From Pontibacter virosus (GTDB lineage: Bacteria; Bacteroidota; Bacteroidia; Cytophagales; Hymenobacteraceae): a stretch of DNA of 64,000 bases. Location of the stretch: positions 248,001-312,000 of the forward strand of contig NZ_QEKI01000001.1 in the NCBI RefSeq assembly GCF_003096355.1, written 5' to 3'. A program made the translations under genes and the position numbers. Below, piece by piece: positions 36,380 through 45,071 of the stretch. Below the pieces are notes generated by a model, which saw only the letters and a list, made by a program, of their open reading frames with translations, did no database searches and was not told where the DNA came from. The first letter of the stretch is position 1. Each line of letters opens with the position of its first letter.

Positions 36380-37093
36380 ATGAAATACCCGGTTTTTAAA
36401 GACCTGATTATATTTGAGAACGAGGACTTTCTGGTGGTGAACAAGCCTCCTTTTCTGGCTACGCTCGAAGACCGCACTCCGAACACTACCAACCTGCTCA
36501 AACTCGCCAAGCAGCACGACCCGAATCTGCAAGCCTGCCACCGCCTCGACAAAGACACATCGGGCTGCCTGGTGTTTGCCAAAAACCCGGAGGCCTACCG
36601 CCACGTGTCGATGCAATTTGAGCACCGCGAGGTATACAAGGTATACCATGCGGTGGCCTGGGGCACACACAAGTTCGAAGACCAACTGGTAAACCGCTCG
36701 ATATTGGCCGGCGCAAAGGGCGTGGCTAAACTTACACCACAGGGCAAACCGGCCGAAACCTATTTCACGACGCTGGAGAACTACAGTCGCCATACCTTGC
36801 TGGAGTGTATGCCCGTAACGGGCCGTTTGCATCAGATTCGCATACATTTGGCGTTTTTGGGCGCTCCGATAGTGGGCGACGAGCTGTATGGCGGAGAGCC
36901 GCTATACCTGAGCACTTTAAAGCGCAAGTTCAACCTGAAGCAGCAGACCGAAGAGCAACCGCTGATCAAGCGCTTTGCGCTGCACTCGCATACGATCGGC
37001 TTTAAACTCATGGACGAGGAGCCAGTTAAAATTGAAGCGCCTTACCCGAAAGACATGGCCGTGCTGATCAAGCAACTTCGCCAATACAACTAG
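36380..37093 (+). CDS. RluA-family RNA pseudouridine synthase
   Basis: The 237-residue enzyme converts a uridine in rRNA or tRNA to pseudouridine. The catalytic motif HRLDKDTSG has Asp57, and RLHQIRIHLAFLGAPIVGDELYGG (about 149-172) and ALHSHTIGF are typical. It lacks an S4 RNA-binding domain, so it resembles the short RluA/RluC-type proteins (such as TruC or RluA). The position it modifies cannot be read from sequence. It stands alone, with a consensus -7 box. Confidence 0.93.
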   Translation: MKYPVFKDLIIFENEDFLVVNKPPFLATLEDRTPNTTNLLKLAKQHDPNLQACHRLDKDTSGCLVFAKNPEAYRHVSMQFEHREVYKVYHAVAWGTHKFEDQLVNRSILAGAKGVAKLTPQGKPAETYFTTLENYSRHTLLECMPVTGRLHQIRIHLAFLGAPIVGDELYGGEPLYLSTLKRKFNLKQQTEEQPLIKRFALHSHTIGFKLMDEEPVKIEAPYPKDMAVLIKQLRQYN

Positions 37094-37100
37094 CGTAAAA

Positions 37101-37141
37101 AACAAAGGGGCCTGATGCGACATCAGTCCCCTTTTTGCTTT
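37101..37141. terminator. Terminator between the pseudouridine synthase and quinone oxidoreductase genes
   Basis: GGGGCCTGATG pairs with CATCAGTCCCC (one mismatch) over CGA, flanked by A and T runs; usable in both directions. Confidence 0.85.
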
Positions 37142-37158
37142 TTTAAGGTATAGCCATT

Positions 37159-38139
37159 CTAGCTTACACGCAGCACAATCTTCCCAATGTTTTTGTTGGC
37201 CTCCATGTAACGGTGTGCCTCGGCGGCATCGGCCCAATCGAACACCGAATCGATAACAGGCTTTATCGTGCCGTTTGTAAACAAAGGCATGGCAAAGCTG
37301 GCCATATCTTGCGTGAGTTTCATCTGGTAGTCGCGGGTGCGCGAGCGTAACGTGGAGCCGATTACCTGCAGACGCTTAACAAGTATTTGGCGGAGGTCAA
37401 AGTCTCCCACCTTGCCACCACCTAAACTCGCCAGCAGCACCATCCTGCCATCCAGACGCAGGCACTCAATATTCTGCTTGAAATAAGGCCCCGCGATAAA
37501 GTCCACAATCACATCCACGCCCTCGGAATTGGTATAAGCCAACACCTCGTCCTCAAAAGGCACTTCTTTGTAATTGATGGCTTTGTGGGCTCCGAGATCA
37601 AGACAGGCTTGCACCTTTTTCTCAGAAGCTGTTACCAACACCTCGGCTTTGAGGGCGCGGGCCAGCTGTATACCTGCTGTGCCTACACCACTGGCGCCGG
37701 CGTGGATAAGTATACGCTCACCAGGCTGCAGTTTGCCCAGCCAGGAGATCGCCTGCCAGGCCGTCAGGAACACCTCAGGTATGGCGGCGGCCTCTTCCAT
37801 GCTTAGGTTTTCAGGTATAGCCATGGCCATCTCTTCGTGTATCACGGCATACTCGGCGTAGCCACCGCCCGGCAACAGGCCCATCACTTTGTCACCTTTC
37901 TTGAAACGGGTGCAGGCTATACCTGCCTCCACTACCTCCCCGGCCATCTCCAGGCCCAACAGCGGACTTTCGCCTTTGGGTGGTGGGTATTTGCCTTGCC
38001 GCTGCAAGGTGTCGGCACGGTTGAGCGCAGTGGCCTGCACACGCACCAGCAGTTCGTACGGTTTGGGCAGCGGCTGTTCGTATTCGCCCAGCACCAGTTG
38101 CTCTGGTCCGCCGGGTTGCTTTACAAGTATGGCTTTCAT
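37159..38139 (-). CDS. Quinone oxidoreductase of the PIG3/Qor zinc-independent MDR family
   Basis: The 326-residue protein is a medium-chain reductase that lacks the zinc-binding cysteines of alcohol dehydrogenases. The N-terminal substrate domain has ALNRADTLQRQGKYPPPKGESPLLGLEMAGEV, as in human PIG3 (TP53I3). The NADPH site is IHAGASGVGTAGIQLARAL (about 145-163). It should reduce quinones or other enones with NADPH. The gene stands alone and is divergent from the blaI-like operon; the 200 bases between hold the operators at 38300-38334. Confidence 0.9.
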   Translation of the reverse strand: MKAILVKQPGGPEQLVLGEYEQPLPKPYELLVRVQATALNRADTLQRQGKYPPPKGESPLLGLEMAGEVVEAGIACTRFKKGDKVMGLLPGGGYAEYAVIHEEMAMAIPENLSMEEAAAIPEVFLTAWQAISWLGKLQPGERILIHAGASGVGTAGIQLARALKAEVLVTASEKKVQACLDLGAHKAINYKEVPFEDEVLAYTNSEGVDVIVDFIAGPYFKQNIECLRLDGRMVLLASLGGGKVGDFDLRQILVKRLQVIGSTLRSRTRDYQMKLTQDMASFAMPLFTNGTIKPVIDSVFDWADAAEAHRYMEANKNIGKIVLRVS

Positions 38140-38299
38140 ATCAGTCGGCTAGGAATTGTCTGTGGCTATACCTTTAGACGCCAGCTAAAATTAGATGTTT
38201 CCGCATTATTGCCAAAACCGCTTCTATTGGCAGCATTCGCATTTTTCGGCCCTGTGAGAAAAAATATTCAAAGAATTATTACACAAACACTTGACCTTA

Positions 38300-38334
38300 T
38301 TACGAAAATTTCGTAACTATACGAAAACATCGTA
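38300..38334. promoter_or_regulatory. Two BlaI-type operators
   Basis: TTACGAAAATTTCGTAA (38300-38316) is a palindrome with one central base, and TACGAAAACATCGTA (38320-38334) is a second copy with 5-base arms around AAACA. They share the half site TACGA, lie 19 bases apart centre to centre and end six bases before the blaI-like ATG. This is the expected arrangement for an autoregulated BlaI/MecI dimer. Confidence 0.8.
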
Positions 38335-38339
38335 GAAAT

Positions 38340-38705
38340 ATGGAAAAGCTCACACAACAAGAAGAGGAAGCTATGCAGGCAATTTGGTCGCTGGATGGCG
38401 GCTTCATCAAAGAATTTCTAGAGCGACTGGATGAGCCAAAACCGCCCTATACCACGCTGGCCTCTACGGTGAAGAACCTGGAGAAGAAAGGCTTTCTGCA
38501 GAGTGAAAAGTTTGGCAACACCTACCGCTATACGCCGCTCATCAAAGAAGAGGACTACAAAAAGCGCTTCATGAAAGGTTTTGTGGGCGACTACTTCAAG
38601 AACTCTTACAAAGAGCTGGTAGCCTTTTTTGCAAAGGAAAAGCAGATCAGCGCCGAGGAACTGAAGGAGATTATTGATATGATCGAGAACAAAAAATCAA
38701 AATAG
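38340..38705 (+). CDS. BlaI/MecI/CopY-family repressor
   Basis: The 121-residue protein has the winged-helix N-terminal half typical of BlaI (LTQQEEEAMQAIWSL, PPYTTLASTVKNLEKKGFLQSEKFGNTYRYTPLI) and a helical C-terminal dimerisation half with the family motif FVGDYFKNSYKELVAFF. It would bind the two palindromes just upstream and repress its own operon. In BlaI systems repression is lifted by cleavage triggered by the M56 sensor encoded next. It is one base upstream of that gene. Confidence 0.93.
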   Translation: MEKLTQQEEEAMQAIWSLDGGFIKEFLERLDEPKPPYTTLASTVKNLEKKGFLQSEKFGNTYRYTPLIKEEDYKKRFMKGFVGDYFKNSYKELVAFFAKEKQISAEELKEIIDMIENKKSK

Positions 38706-38706
38706 T

Positions 38707-41214
38707 ATGCCTGAGCTGCTCCTATACCTGCTGAAAGCGAACGTGGCCCTGGTGCTGTTTTACCTGGCTTACCACCTGGTGCTGCGCAAGCTCACGTTCT
38801 ACCACCTCAACCGGCTTTTCCTGGTGTTCGGCATCGTGTTCTCCACGGTATACCCCCTGGTAGACCTCACCGAACTATTTAGCCGGCACGAAGAGTTGGC
38901 TGCTGTGCAAATCTACGCCGTGGTTATACCTGCCTGGACACCAACGGCTATACCTGAACAGACTGTATTCGATTACTGGCTTATACCTGTTGGGCTGTTC
39001 TGGCTCGGCTGCGGATTGATGCTGCTTCGGCTGGTCATGCAGTTTGCCTCGCTCTATAGGATACATCGCGCCTCGGTGCCCGCCTCTTACCAGGGAGTGG
39101 ACTTCCGCAAGGTACAAGGCATCAGCGAAGCCTTTTCATTCTGGAAGACTATCTACCTGAACCCGGCACAGCATCAATCGCCCGAGTTGGAGTCGATACT
39201 GCGGCACGAGCAGATTCACGTAAACGGCTGGCATACCCTGGATGTGCTGCTGGCTGAGTTGAGCACCGTGTTTTACTGGTTCAACCCGGGTGTTTGGCTC
39301 ATGAAAAAGGCCATGAAAGAAAACCTTGAATTTATAGCCGACCAGCATGTTGTAAATGCTGGCGTCGACCGAGTAGCATACCAATACCTCTTACTGAAAG
39401 TTGTAGGCGCCACACAACCTCAGATTGCCAATCAGTTTAATTTCCCCTCACTTAAACGACGAATTGCCATGATGAATAAAATGCCCACAAGCAAAGCAAA
39501 CCGGCTCCGACTGCTGGTTGTGCTGCCCCTCGTAACGGTACTGCTGGTTGCTTTCCGGAGCGCCTCGCAGGATAATATAACCACCTTAGCAGAAACTATA
39601 CTCCCAGGAGAATTAACTCAGAACCCTGCCTATTCAGCAGAAGAATATGAACAATTTTTGAAGCGAAACCCAAGTGTTAAACGCGTGTACTGGGTACCAG
39701 CCGAAGAATCAGGCAAAGAAAACCAAGGTGACCGCATGGTATTTGAGCTTAAGTCGGGCGGCCTTGAAAGTTACAGGATCGCTTATAATAACGAAGTAGC
39801 CGCTGCGGAGAAAAAGTATGGCAAACTGCCTGTGAAGCCTACAAGTCCGCCGATGTTTGACGATTCAGATTTACCTGCTCCTCCAGCGCCTTATAATCCG
39901 GATCAGGATGAAAGAGCTAAGAAGGTAGCTGAAGAGCACAAAGCTTTCTATGCCCGCAACCCACAGGTAAGAAAGATCGAATGGATGTCCGGCAATGAGA
40001 TCAGAGTGCGCCTTGAATCAACAGAGGAGATTTACAACATGGCTGACAAGAAAAGTCGTGCTGCGGCTGAGAAGAAGTATGGTCCCTTTCCATCAAGTCC
40101 TGGTGCTGCACAAGTTGTATCCAGAGCAGAATTTGAATCTCAGAAAAATAATGCTGTACAACAACAGAACGGGGAGCGCATCTTCTCACCAACGGATATT
40201 GGCTACTACCAGGACCGCAACAACCTGCCAGTGGAGTATACCAACTTCCTCAAAAGAAACCCGACCATTGACAAAGTTGGCTGGAAAGTCCATCCGGAAA
40301 AAGGCCCGCAAGCCGTCGTGCTTTTCCTAAAATCAGGTACCACCGAAATGTATAACCTGAATGATCAAAAGAGTCTGGCGAAAGCCAAGAGCAAGTATGG
40401 CGAGTTTCCTGGCTTGTTACCTCCCCCACCGCCTGTTATGATACAGGATACGACAACCAAACGCTTTTCACCTCCGCTTATCATAAACAGAGAACAGTCA
40501 AGTCTTCCAGACGCTGCATTATATTACATTGATGGGGTAAAGTCCAGTAAAGCGTCTGTGCAGAAAATCGACCCAAAGACCATCCATAGCATAAATATAG
40601 TTAAAGGAGAGACCGCAGAAGAGACATTTGGCAAAGAAGGTACTGAAGGCGTAATCTCTATTATTACGATACAGAATAAGGACTCCCGCCAGGTACGGGA
40701 GTTCAATAAAAGACTGCAACTTCCGCCGCCGCCAGCACCACCTGCCCCAGAAGCGCCAGGCACACCACCCCCACCTCCTGTGCCTGGTAAAGAAGCAATG
40801 CCTCCCGTACCCCCTGCACCAGCGGGAGAACAGCTTCCTCCACCACCACCGCCTGGCAAATACGAAGGCCCGGCTATACCTAAGGCAGGCGGTGCTCGCT
40901 TGGTAGAGAATGAAGATTACGTAGTGTATACCTTATGGCCTGAGGAAATAACTAAGCGGGAACTTGAAGTGGCACAGCAGGCATTTAAGTCCAGCGGCTT
41001 CGATCTGAAATTCACAGAAAAGTACGACGGCGGCAAAATAAACAGCTTGAGCATTGACTTGGCGTCTAAAAAGAACGGCAACAATGCCCGCGCTACTCAT
41101 ACTTACAGTGCCGAAGCATTGAAAAGTGTGCGAGACGCTGACAACATCGTGATGGTGATCGGCAACAAGAAAACCGGAGAAGTCAGGATTGCCACTACGC
41201 TTGCACCGAGATAG
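38707..41214 (+). CDS. M56 (BlaR1-like) membrane metallopeptidase with a long repeat-containing C-terminal region
   Basis: The 835-residue protein has four helices (about 3-22, 38-55, 90-112 and 268-284) and the M56 zinc site HEQIH (167-171) with the later Glu in ENLEFIAD (205-212). After the last helix the extracytoplasmic part holds three ~55-residue repeats (about 317-375, 414-463 and 514-568; consensus RNPxVxKvxW ... YNmaDxxxxAxAxKKYGxfP), a TonB-plug-like module (about 600-656: YYIDGV ... INIVKGETAEETFGKEGTEGVISIIT), a Pro-rich stretch (672-717) and a final unassigned domain. There is no penicillin-binding domain, so the signal is not simply beta-lactam. It is cotranscribed with blaI and a TlpA-like gene. 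Confidence 0.9.
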   Translation: MPELLLYLLKANVALVLFYLAYHLVLRKLTFYHLNRLFLVFGIVFSTVYPLVDLTELFSRHEELAAVQIYAVVIPAWTPTAIPEQTVFDYWLIPVGLFWLGCGLMLLRLVMQFASLYRIHRASVPASYQGVDFRKVQGISEAFSFWKTIYLNPAQHQSPELESILRHEQIHVNGWHTLDVLLAELSTVFYWFNPGVWLMKKAMKENLEFIADQHVVNAGVDRVAYQYLLLKVVGATQPQIANQFNFPSLKRRIAMMNKMPTSKANRLRLLVVLPLVTVLLVAFRSASQDNITTLAETILPGELTQNPAYSAEEYEQFLKRNPSVKRVYWVPAEESGKENQGDRMVFELKSGGLESYRIAYNNEVAAAEKKYGKLPVKPTSPPMFDDSDLPAPPAPYNPDQDERAKKVAEEHKAFYARNPQVRKIEWMSGNEIRVRLESTEEIYNMADKKSRAAAEKKYGPFPSSPGAAQVVSRAEFESQKNNAVQQQNGERIFSPTDIGYYQDRNNLPVEYTNFLKRNPTIDKVGWKVHPEKGPQAVVLFLKSGTTEMYNLNDQKSLAKAKSKYGEFPGLLPPPPPVMIQDTTTKRFSPPLIINREQSSLPDAALYYIDGVKSSKASVQKIDPKTIHSINIVKGETAEETFGKEGTEGVISIITIQNKDSRQVREFNKRLQLPPPPAPPAPEAPGTPPPPPVPGKEAMPPVPPAPAGEQLPPPPPPGKYEGPAIPKAGGARLVENEDYVVYTLWPEEITKRELEVAQQAFKSSGFDLKFTEKYDGGKINSLSIDLASKKNGNNARATHTYSAEALKSVRDADNIVMVIGNKKTGEVRIATTLAPR

Positions 41215-41247
41215 CAAATGGTTTTGTACATCATAAAGAAACCTCAT

Positions 41248-42036
41248 ATGAAGCTTAAACTGTTGGTACTACTGTTTTTGTCATTCGTTAGCCTGGCACA
41301 AGCACAAGAAAGTAAAGAGATACAAAAGCCACAAAGAGTCTATATCTTAAATGACAGCAGCATAGTTACGGAAAGTGAGGTAAAAGAAATTGCGCAGAGC
41401 GGATACGTGAAAAACTTGGTTTCTGGAGCTACTGACGAGGAAAGGAAAAGGTACCAGGAAAAATTCGGTGATGTTATTGGAGATAATTTTATAGCCAGAA
41501 TCTATACCTTGACGGAGGCAGAAAAAAAGGAGAAGGAAGGGAGAAGCAAGGAGGCGATAGTTGAAAAACCTGCTGGAGCTTCAAAGAATTCGCATGCCCT
41601 TAAAGTAAATGACAAGGCAAAGGAATTTAAAGTAGAGTTAGTGGACGGGACCTTCGTAAAGATGTCTGATTTGAAAGGCAAGGTTGTCATGCTGAACTTC
41701 TGGGCCACCTGGTGCCAACCCTGTATCATGGAGTTTTATGAATTGCCTGAAAAAATCCTGCAAAAGTACGACCCGAAGGATTTCGTCTTCCTGACCATTT
41801 CAAGAGGGGAACCCAAGGAGAAAGTGCAGAAAACATTAGCTAAGCTGAAAGAAAAAGGCATTGACTTTAACTCAGGCATTGACCCCAACGAAGAGATTTG
41901 GAAACTGTATGGGGAGGAAGGAATTCCGCTGAACTTTATCATTGACAGACAAGGCGTAATCAGACATGTGTCTATTGGGTATGGTGAAACACAGCTAGAT
42001 GAGATGTCGGAGAAAATCAGAAAGCTGATAAATTAA
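41248..42036 (+). CDS. TlpA-like secreted thiol-disulfide oxidoreductase with a plug-like N-terminal module
   Basis: The 262-residue protein has a signal peptide (MKLKLLVLLFLSFVSLAQAQ), a module at 31-88 (YILNDSSIV ... YVKNLVSGATDEERKRYQEKFGDVI ... IARIYTL), a charged linker and a thioredoxin fold (about 118-262) with the active site WATWCQPC (Cys156, Cys159) and the cis-Pro segment GIPLNFIID. It would reduce or isomerise disulfides in the periplasm. The ATG at 41248 gives the signal peptide; one at 41218 would add ten residues. It follows the M56 gene by 33 bases and shares its plug-like module. Confidence 0.88.
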   Translation: MKLKLLVLLFLSFVSLAQAQESKEIQKPQRVYILNDSSIVTESEVKEIAQSGYVKNLVSGATDEERKRYQEKFGDVIGDNFIARIYTLTEAEKKEKEGRSKEAIVEKPAGASKNSHALKVNDKAKEFKVELVDGTFVKMSDLKGKVVMLNFWATWCQPCIMEFYELPEKILQKYDPKDFVFLTISRGEPKEKVQKTLAKLKEKGIDFNSGIDPNEEIWKLYGEEGIPLNFIIDRQGVIRHVSIGYGETQLDEMSEKIRKLIN

Positions 42037-42121
42037 AACGCCGAAAAGATATGAGGCATCCGCAGAACGCTCTCCCTGCCTTCTATCTTACTACCTGAAA
42101 GGTTTGATAATAGATTAGCTT

Positions 42122-42162
42122 ACAGGCAGCGGCGCAGCTTTGTGCCGCTGCCTGTCTTTTTA
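42122..42162 (+). terminator. Terminator of the blaI/M56/tlpA operon
   Basis: ACAGGCAGCGGC (42122-42133) pairs with GCCGCTGCCTGT (42144-42155), followed by CTTTTTA. Confidence 0.92.
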
Positions 42163-42202
42163 CACTATTCCCCTGTGTCACAGCATATTTCTGCACCAAG
42201 TA

Positions 42203-42233
42203 TTGCATATCAAATAAAGAGTTTCTATCTTTG
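42203..42233 (+). promoter_or_regulatory. Promoter of the ribosomal protein operon
   Basis: TTG (42203-42205) and TATCTTTG (42226-42233) are spaced 20 bases apart, matching the Bacteroidota consensus. The leader before rplM is about 60 bases and AT-rich; I see no known ribosomal leader motif. Confidence 0.7.
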
Positions 42234-42299
42234 TGACCATTTTTCAAGAACCCTCGAGAAGAAATTAATTGTTAAATAAATCGCTTACAACCACCAAAA

Positions 42300-42749
42300 A
42301 TGGATCATTTAAGTTATAAGACCCTTACTGTCAATAAGAAGACAGCCAACAAAGGCTGGGTGATTATTGATGCAGGGCAAGGAAGCTTGGGTCGCGTGGC
42401 GTCTGAAATCGCCAAGATCCTGAGAGGCAAGAACAAGCCTTCGTACACGCCAAACGCTGACTGCGGCGACAACGTGATCGTTATCAATGCTGATGACACG
42501 CGTTTCACTGGTCGCAAGTGGGATCAGAAGTACTACCTGTCGCACACTGGTTACCCAGGTGGTCAGCGCAAGACTTCTCCACGTGAGCTGAAGGCTAAAT
42601 CATCAACGCTGCTCGTAGAGCGCGCTGTTCGTGGCATGTTGCCTAAGGGCCCACTAGGCCGCGAGCTATTCCGTAATCTTCATGTTTTTGCAGGAAGCGA
42701 GCATCCTTTCGGAGCTCAGCAGCCTAAAGAATTAACCCTCAACATCTAA
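42300..42749 (+). CDS. rplM: Ribosomal protein uL13
   Basis: The 149-residue protein is a 50S subunit component. Recognisable parts are the start MDHLSYKTLTVNKKTANKGWVIIDAGQGSLGRVASEIAKILRGKNKPSYTPNADCGD and AVRGMLPKGPLGRELFRNLHVFAGSEHPFGAQQP. Gene order rplM-rpsI is conserved in bacteria. It starts the operon and is six bases upstream of rpsI. Confidence 0.99.
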   Translation: MDHLSYKTLTVNKKTANKGWVIIDAGQGSLGRVASEIAKILRGKNKPSYTPNADCGDNVIVINADDTRFTGRKWDQKYYLSHTGYPGGQRKTSPRELKAKSSTLLVERAVRGMLPKGPLGRELFRNLHVFAGSEHPFGAQQPKELTLNI

Positions 42750-42755
42750 TAATTA

Positions 42756-43142
42756 ATGGAAGTTATCAATACATCTGGTAGAAGAAAAACCTCGGTGGCT
42801 CGTATCTACATGACGGCCGGGCAAGGGAATATCACTATTAACGGTAAAGATATCAAGGCGTACTTCCCTGACGAAGTACTGCAAACTATTGTGAATCAGC
42901 CGTTTCAAACCTTAGAGCTAATTGGCAAGTACGATGTTACTGCTAATCTAAAAGGTGGTGGTGTAAGCGGCCAGGCTGAAGCACTTAGACTTGCTATATC
43001 TAAAGCACTGGTAGTAGAAAACGCCGAGACAAAATCTGCACTCCGCAAAGAAGGATTCGTAACCAGAGATCCTCGCATGGTGGAGCGTAAGAAGTTCGGT
43101 AAGCGCAAAGCGCGTCGTTCATTCCAGTTCAGTAAACGTTAA
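42756..43142 (+). CDS. rpsI: Ribosomal protein uS9
   Basis: The 128-residue protein is a 30S component. It shows SGRRKTSVARIYMTAGQGNITING near the start and the basic C-terminal tail RKKFGKRKARRSFQFSKR, whose last Arg/Lys residues reach the P-site tRNA. The spacing to rplM and rpsB is short, so it is translated from one mRNA. Confidence 0.99.
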   Translation: MEVINTSGRRKTSVARIYMTAGQGNITINGKDIKAYFPDEVLQTIVNQPFQTLELIGKYDVTANLKGGGVSGQAEALRLAISKALVVENAETKSALRKEGFVTRDPRMVERKKFGKRKARRSFQFSKR

Positions 43143-43163
43143 TATTAAAGGTGTATCAACAAC

Positions 43164-43931
43164 ATGGCAAGTACTAATTATAAAGAATTACTTGAGGCAG
43201 GTGTTCACTTCGGTCACCTTACCCGCAAGTGGGATCCGAAAATGGCTCCGTACATCTTCATGGAGAAGAACGGAATCCACATCATTGACCTGAACAAGAC
43301 ACTGGTTGCGCTTGACGAAGCTACTTCAGCTATCAAGAACATCGCCAAGTCTGGTCGTAAAATCCTTTTCGTAGCTACCAAGAAGCAGGCCCAGGACATC
43401 GTTGCAGAAGAAGCACGTCGTCTGAAAATGCCTTATGTAACCGACCGTTGGTTGGGTGGTATGCTGACGAACTTCGCCACTGTGCGTAAGTCGCTTAAGA
43501 AAATGTCTACTATCGACAAGATGGTGAAGGACAACACCGCTTATGCAGCTATTGCAAAGCGTGAGCGTTTGATGCTTTCTCGTGAGCGTGAGAAACTGGA
43601 GCGTGTACTGGGTGGTATTGCCGACCTGTCTCGCCTGCCAGCTGCTCTGTTCATTGTGGACGTGAAGCGTGAGCACATTGCCGTGAAGGAAGCACAGAAG
43701 TTGAACCTGCCTGTATTCGCAGTTTGCGATACAAACTCTAACCCAGAGACGGTTGACTTCCCAATTCCAGCAAACGACGATGCTTCTAAGTCTATCGCAC
43801 TTATCGTGTCTATCATTGGTAAGGCAATCGAAGAAGGTCTGTCTGAGCGTAAAGTAGACAAAGAAGAGACTGAGCGTAAGCGTTCTGAAGAAGAAGGCAT
43901 CAAAGCCAAGCAGGAAGCTGACGAGCAATAA
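43164..43931 (+). CDS. rpsB: Ribosomal protein uS2
   Basis: The 255-residue protein shows GVHFGHLTRKWDPKMAPYIFMEKNGIHIIDLNKT and RWLGGMLTNFATVRKSL, the typical uS2 blocks, plus an acidic C-terminal extension rich in Glu and Lys (KVDKEETERKRSEEEGIKAKQEADEQ). It follows rpsI by 21 bases. A terminator lies after it, so tsf may be partly separated. Confidence 0.99.
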   Translation: MASTNYKELLEAGVHFGHLTRKWDPKMAPYIFMEKNGIHIIDLNKTLVALDEATSAIKNIAKSGRKILFVATKKQAQDIVAEEARRLKMPYVTDRWLGGMLTNFATVRKSLKKMSTIDKMVKDNTAYAAIAKRERLMLSREREKLERVLGGIADLSRLPAALFIVDVKREHIAVKEAQKLNLPVFAVCDTNSNPETVDFPIPANDDASKSIALIVSIIGKAIEEGLSERKVDKEETERKRSEEEGIKAKQEADEQ

Positions 43932-43956
43932 TCTCGCATGCATATAGCATAGTCAA

Positions 43957-44001
43957 TAAACTGAACATTGGGCCCTTAAGCTTCAATGTTCAGTTTGTTT
44001 T
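43957..44001 (+). terminator. Terminator between rpsB and tsf
   Basis: AAACTGAACATTG (43958-43970) pairs with CAATGTTCAGTTT (43984-43996), followed by GTTTT. It may attenuate or separate tsf from the ribosomal genes. Confidence 0.85.
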
Positions 44002-44153
44002 AGGGCAAATCGGAAGGAAACAGGCTTTTTGACAAAAGCAATTTTGAAAAAAGACAAAGACGGAAATACTACGTTGCCGTTCTATACCTTCCTACAAGGC
44101 CCTTCCCAAACTGAATACAACATTTATAATTCTTAATTCTTAATTATAAAAAG

Positions 44154-44987
44154 ATGGCTATTACAGCACAAGACGTTAACAGACTTCGCCAGGAAACTGG
44201 TGCAGGTATGATGGATTGCAAAAAAGCACTTACGGAAGCCAACGGTGACTTCGAAGCTGCTAAAGATATTCTGCGTAAGCAAGGCCAGAAGATTGCCAGC
44301 AAGCGTGCTGACAATGCTACTTCTGAAGGTATCGTATTGACAGACGTGAGCGCAGACGGTTCAACTGGCCGCGTAGTGGCGTTGGCTTGCGAAACTGAGC
44401 CAGTATCTAAAGTGGAAGACTTCAAGAACCTGGCTAACACTGTTCTGGAGACTGCTGTTTCTACTAACGCTTCTTCAAAAGAAGAATTGCTGGCCGCTCC
44501 TCAGGCTGACGGTCGTTCACTTCAGGACCACATCACAGACCTGATGGGTAAAATCGGTGAGAAAATCGACGTGGTTTCTTACGAAACTGTGAAGGCTGAG
44601 AAAGTTGTAGCTTACAACCACTCTAATGGTAAGTTGGGTGTACTGGTAGGTATGAACAACACCAGCGGTACAGACGTGACGGAAGTTGGTAAGGACATTG
44701 CGATGCAGATTGCTGCCATGAAGCCAATCGCGCTGGACAAAGACGGCGTTGATGCTGCTACTATCGAGCGTGAGATCGAGATCGGCAAAGAGCAAGCGCG
44801 TCAGGAAGGCAAACCAGAGCAAATGCTGGAGAAAATCGCTCAAGGTAAACTGAACAAGTTCTACAAAGAAAGCACGCTGTTGAACCAGGAGTTCGTAAAA
44901 GACTCTTCTCTTACAATATCTCAGTTGCTTGAGAAAACAAGCAAAGGTTTGACTGTAACTGAGTTCAAGCGTGTAGCTATCGGCTAG
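44154..44987 (+). CDS. tsf: Elongation factor Ts
   Basis: EF-Ts regenerates EF-Tu-GTP. The 277-residue protein has the UBA-like N-terminus TAQDVNRLRQETGAGMMDCKKALTEANGDFEAAKDILRKQG, the core repeat and the C-terminal segment EKIAQGKLNKFYKESTLLNQEFVKD. The gap of 222 bases to rpsB includes a terminator and a single AGGTATAG-complement motif (CTATACCT), so it may have its own promoter. The N-terminal TDFV motif is replaced by the segment around SKVEDFKN, which is usual. Confidence 0.98.
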   Translation: MAITAQDVNRLRQETGAGMMDCKKALTEANGDFEAAKDILRKQGQKIASKRADNATSEGIVLTDVSADGSTGRVVALACETEPVSKVEDFKNLANTVLETAVSTNASSKEELLAAPQADGRSLQDHITDLMGKIGEKIDVVSYETVKAEKVVAYNHSNGKLGVLVGMNNTSGTDVTEVGKDIAMQIAAMKPIALDKDGVDAATIEREIEIGKEQARQEGKPEQMLEKIAQGKLNKFYKESTLLNQEFVKDSSLTISQLLEKTSKGLTVTEFKRVAIG

Positions 44988-45006
44988 TTCGCTTTGCGAC
45001 TATAAT

Positions 45007-45041
45007 AGAAAAGGCTCTGAGGAATCAGAGCCTTTTTTGTT
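45007..45041. terminator. Terminator of tsf
   Basis: AAGGCTCTGA (45011-45020) pairs with TCAGAGCCTT (45025-45034) over GGAA, followed by T. Confidence 0.92.
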
Positions 45042-45071
45042 TGTTATACCTGCAGGTATAAGCGCATATCA

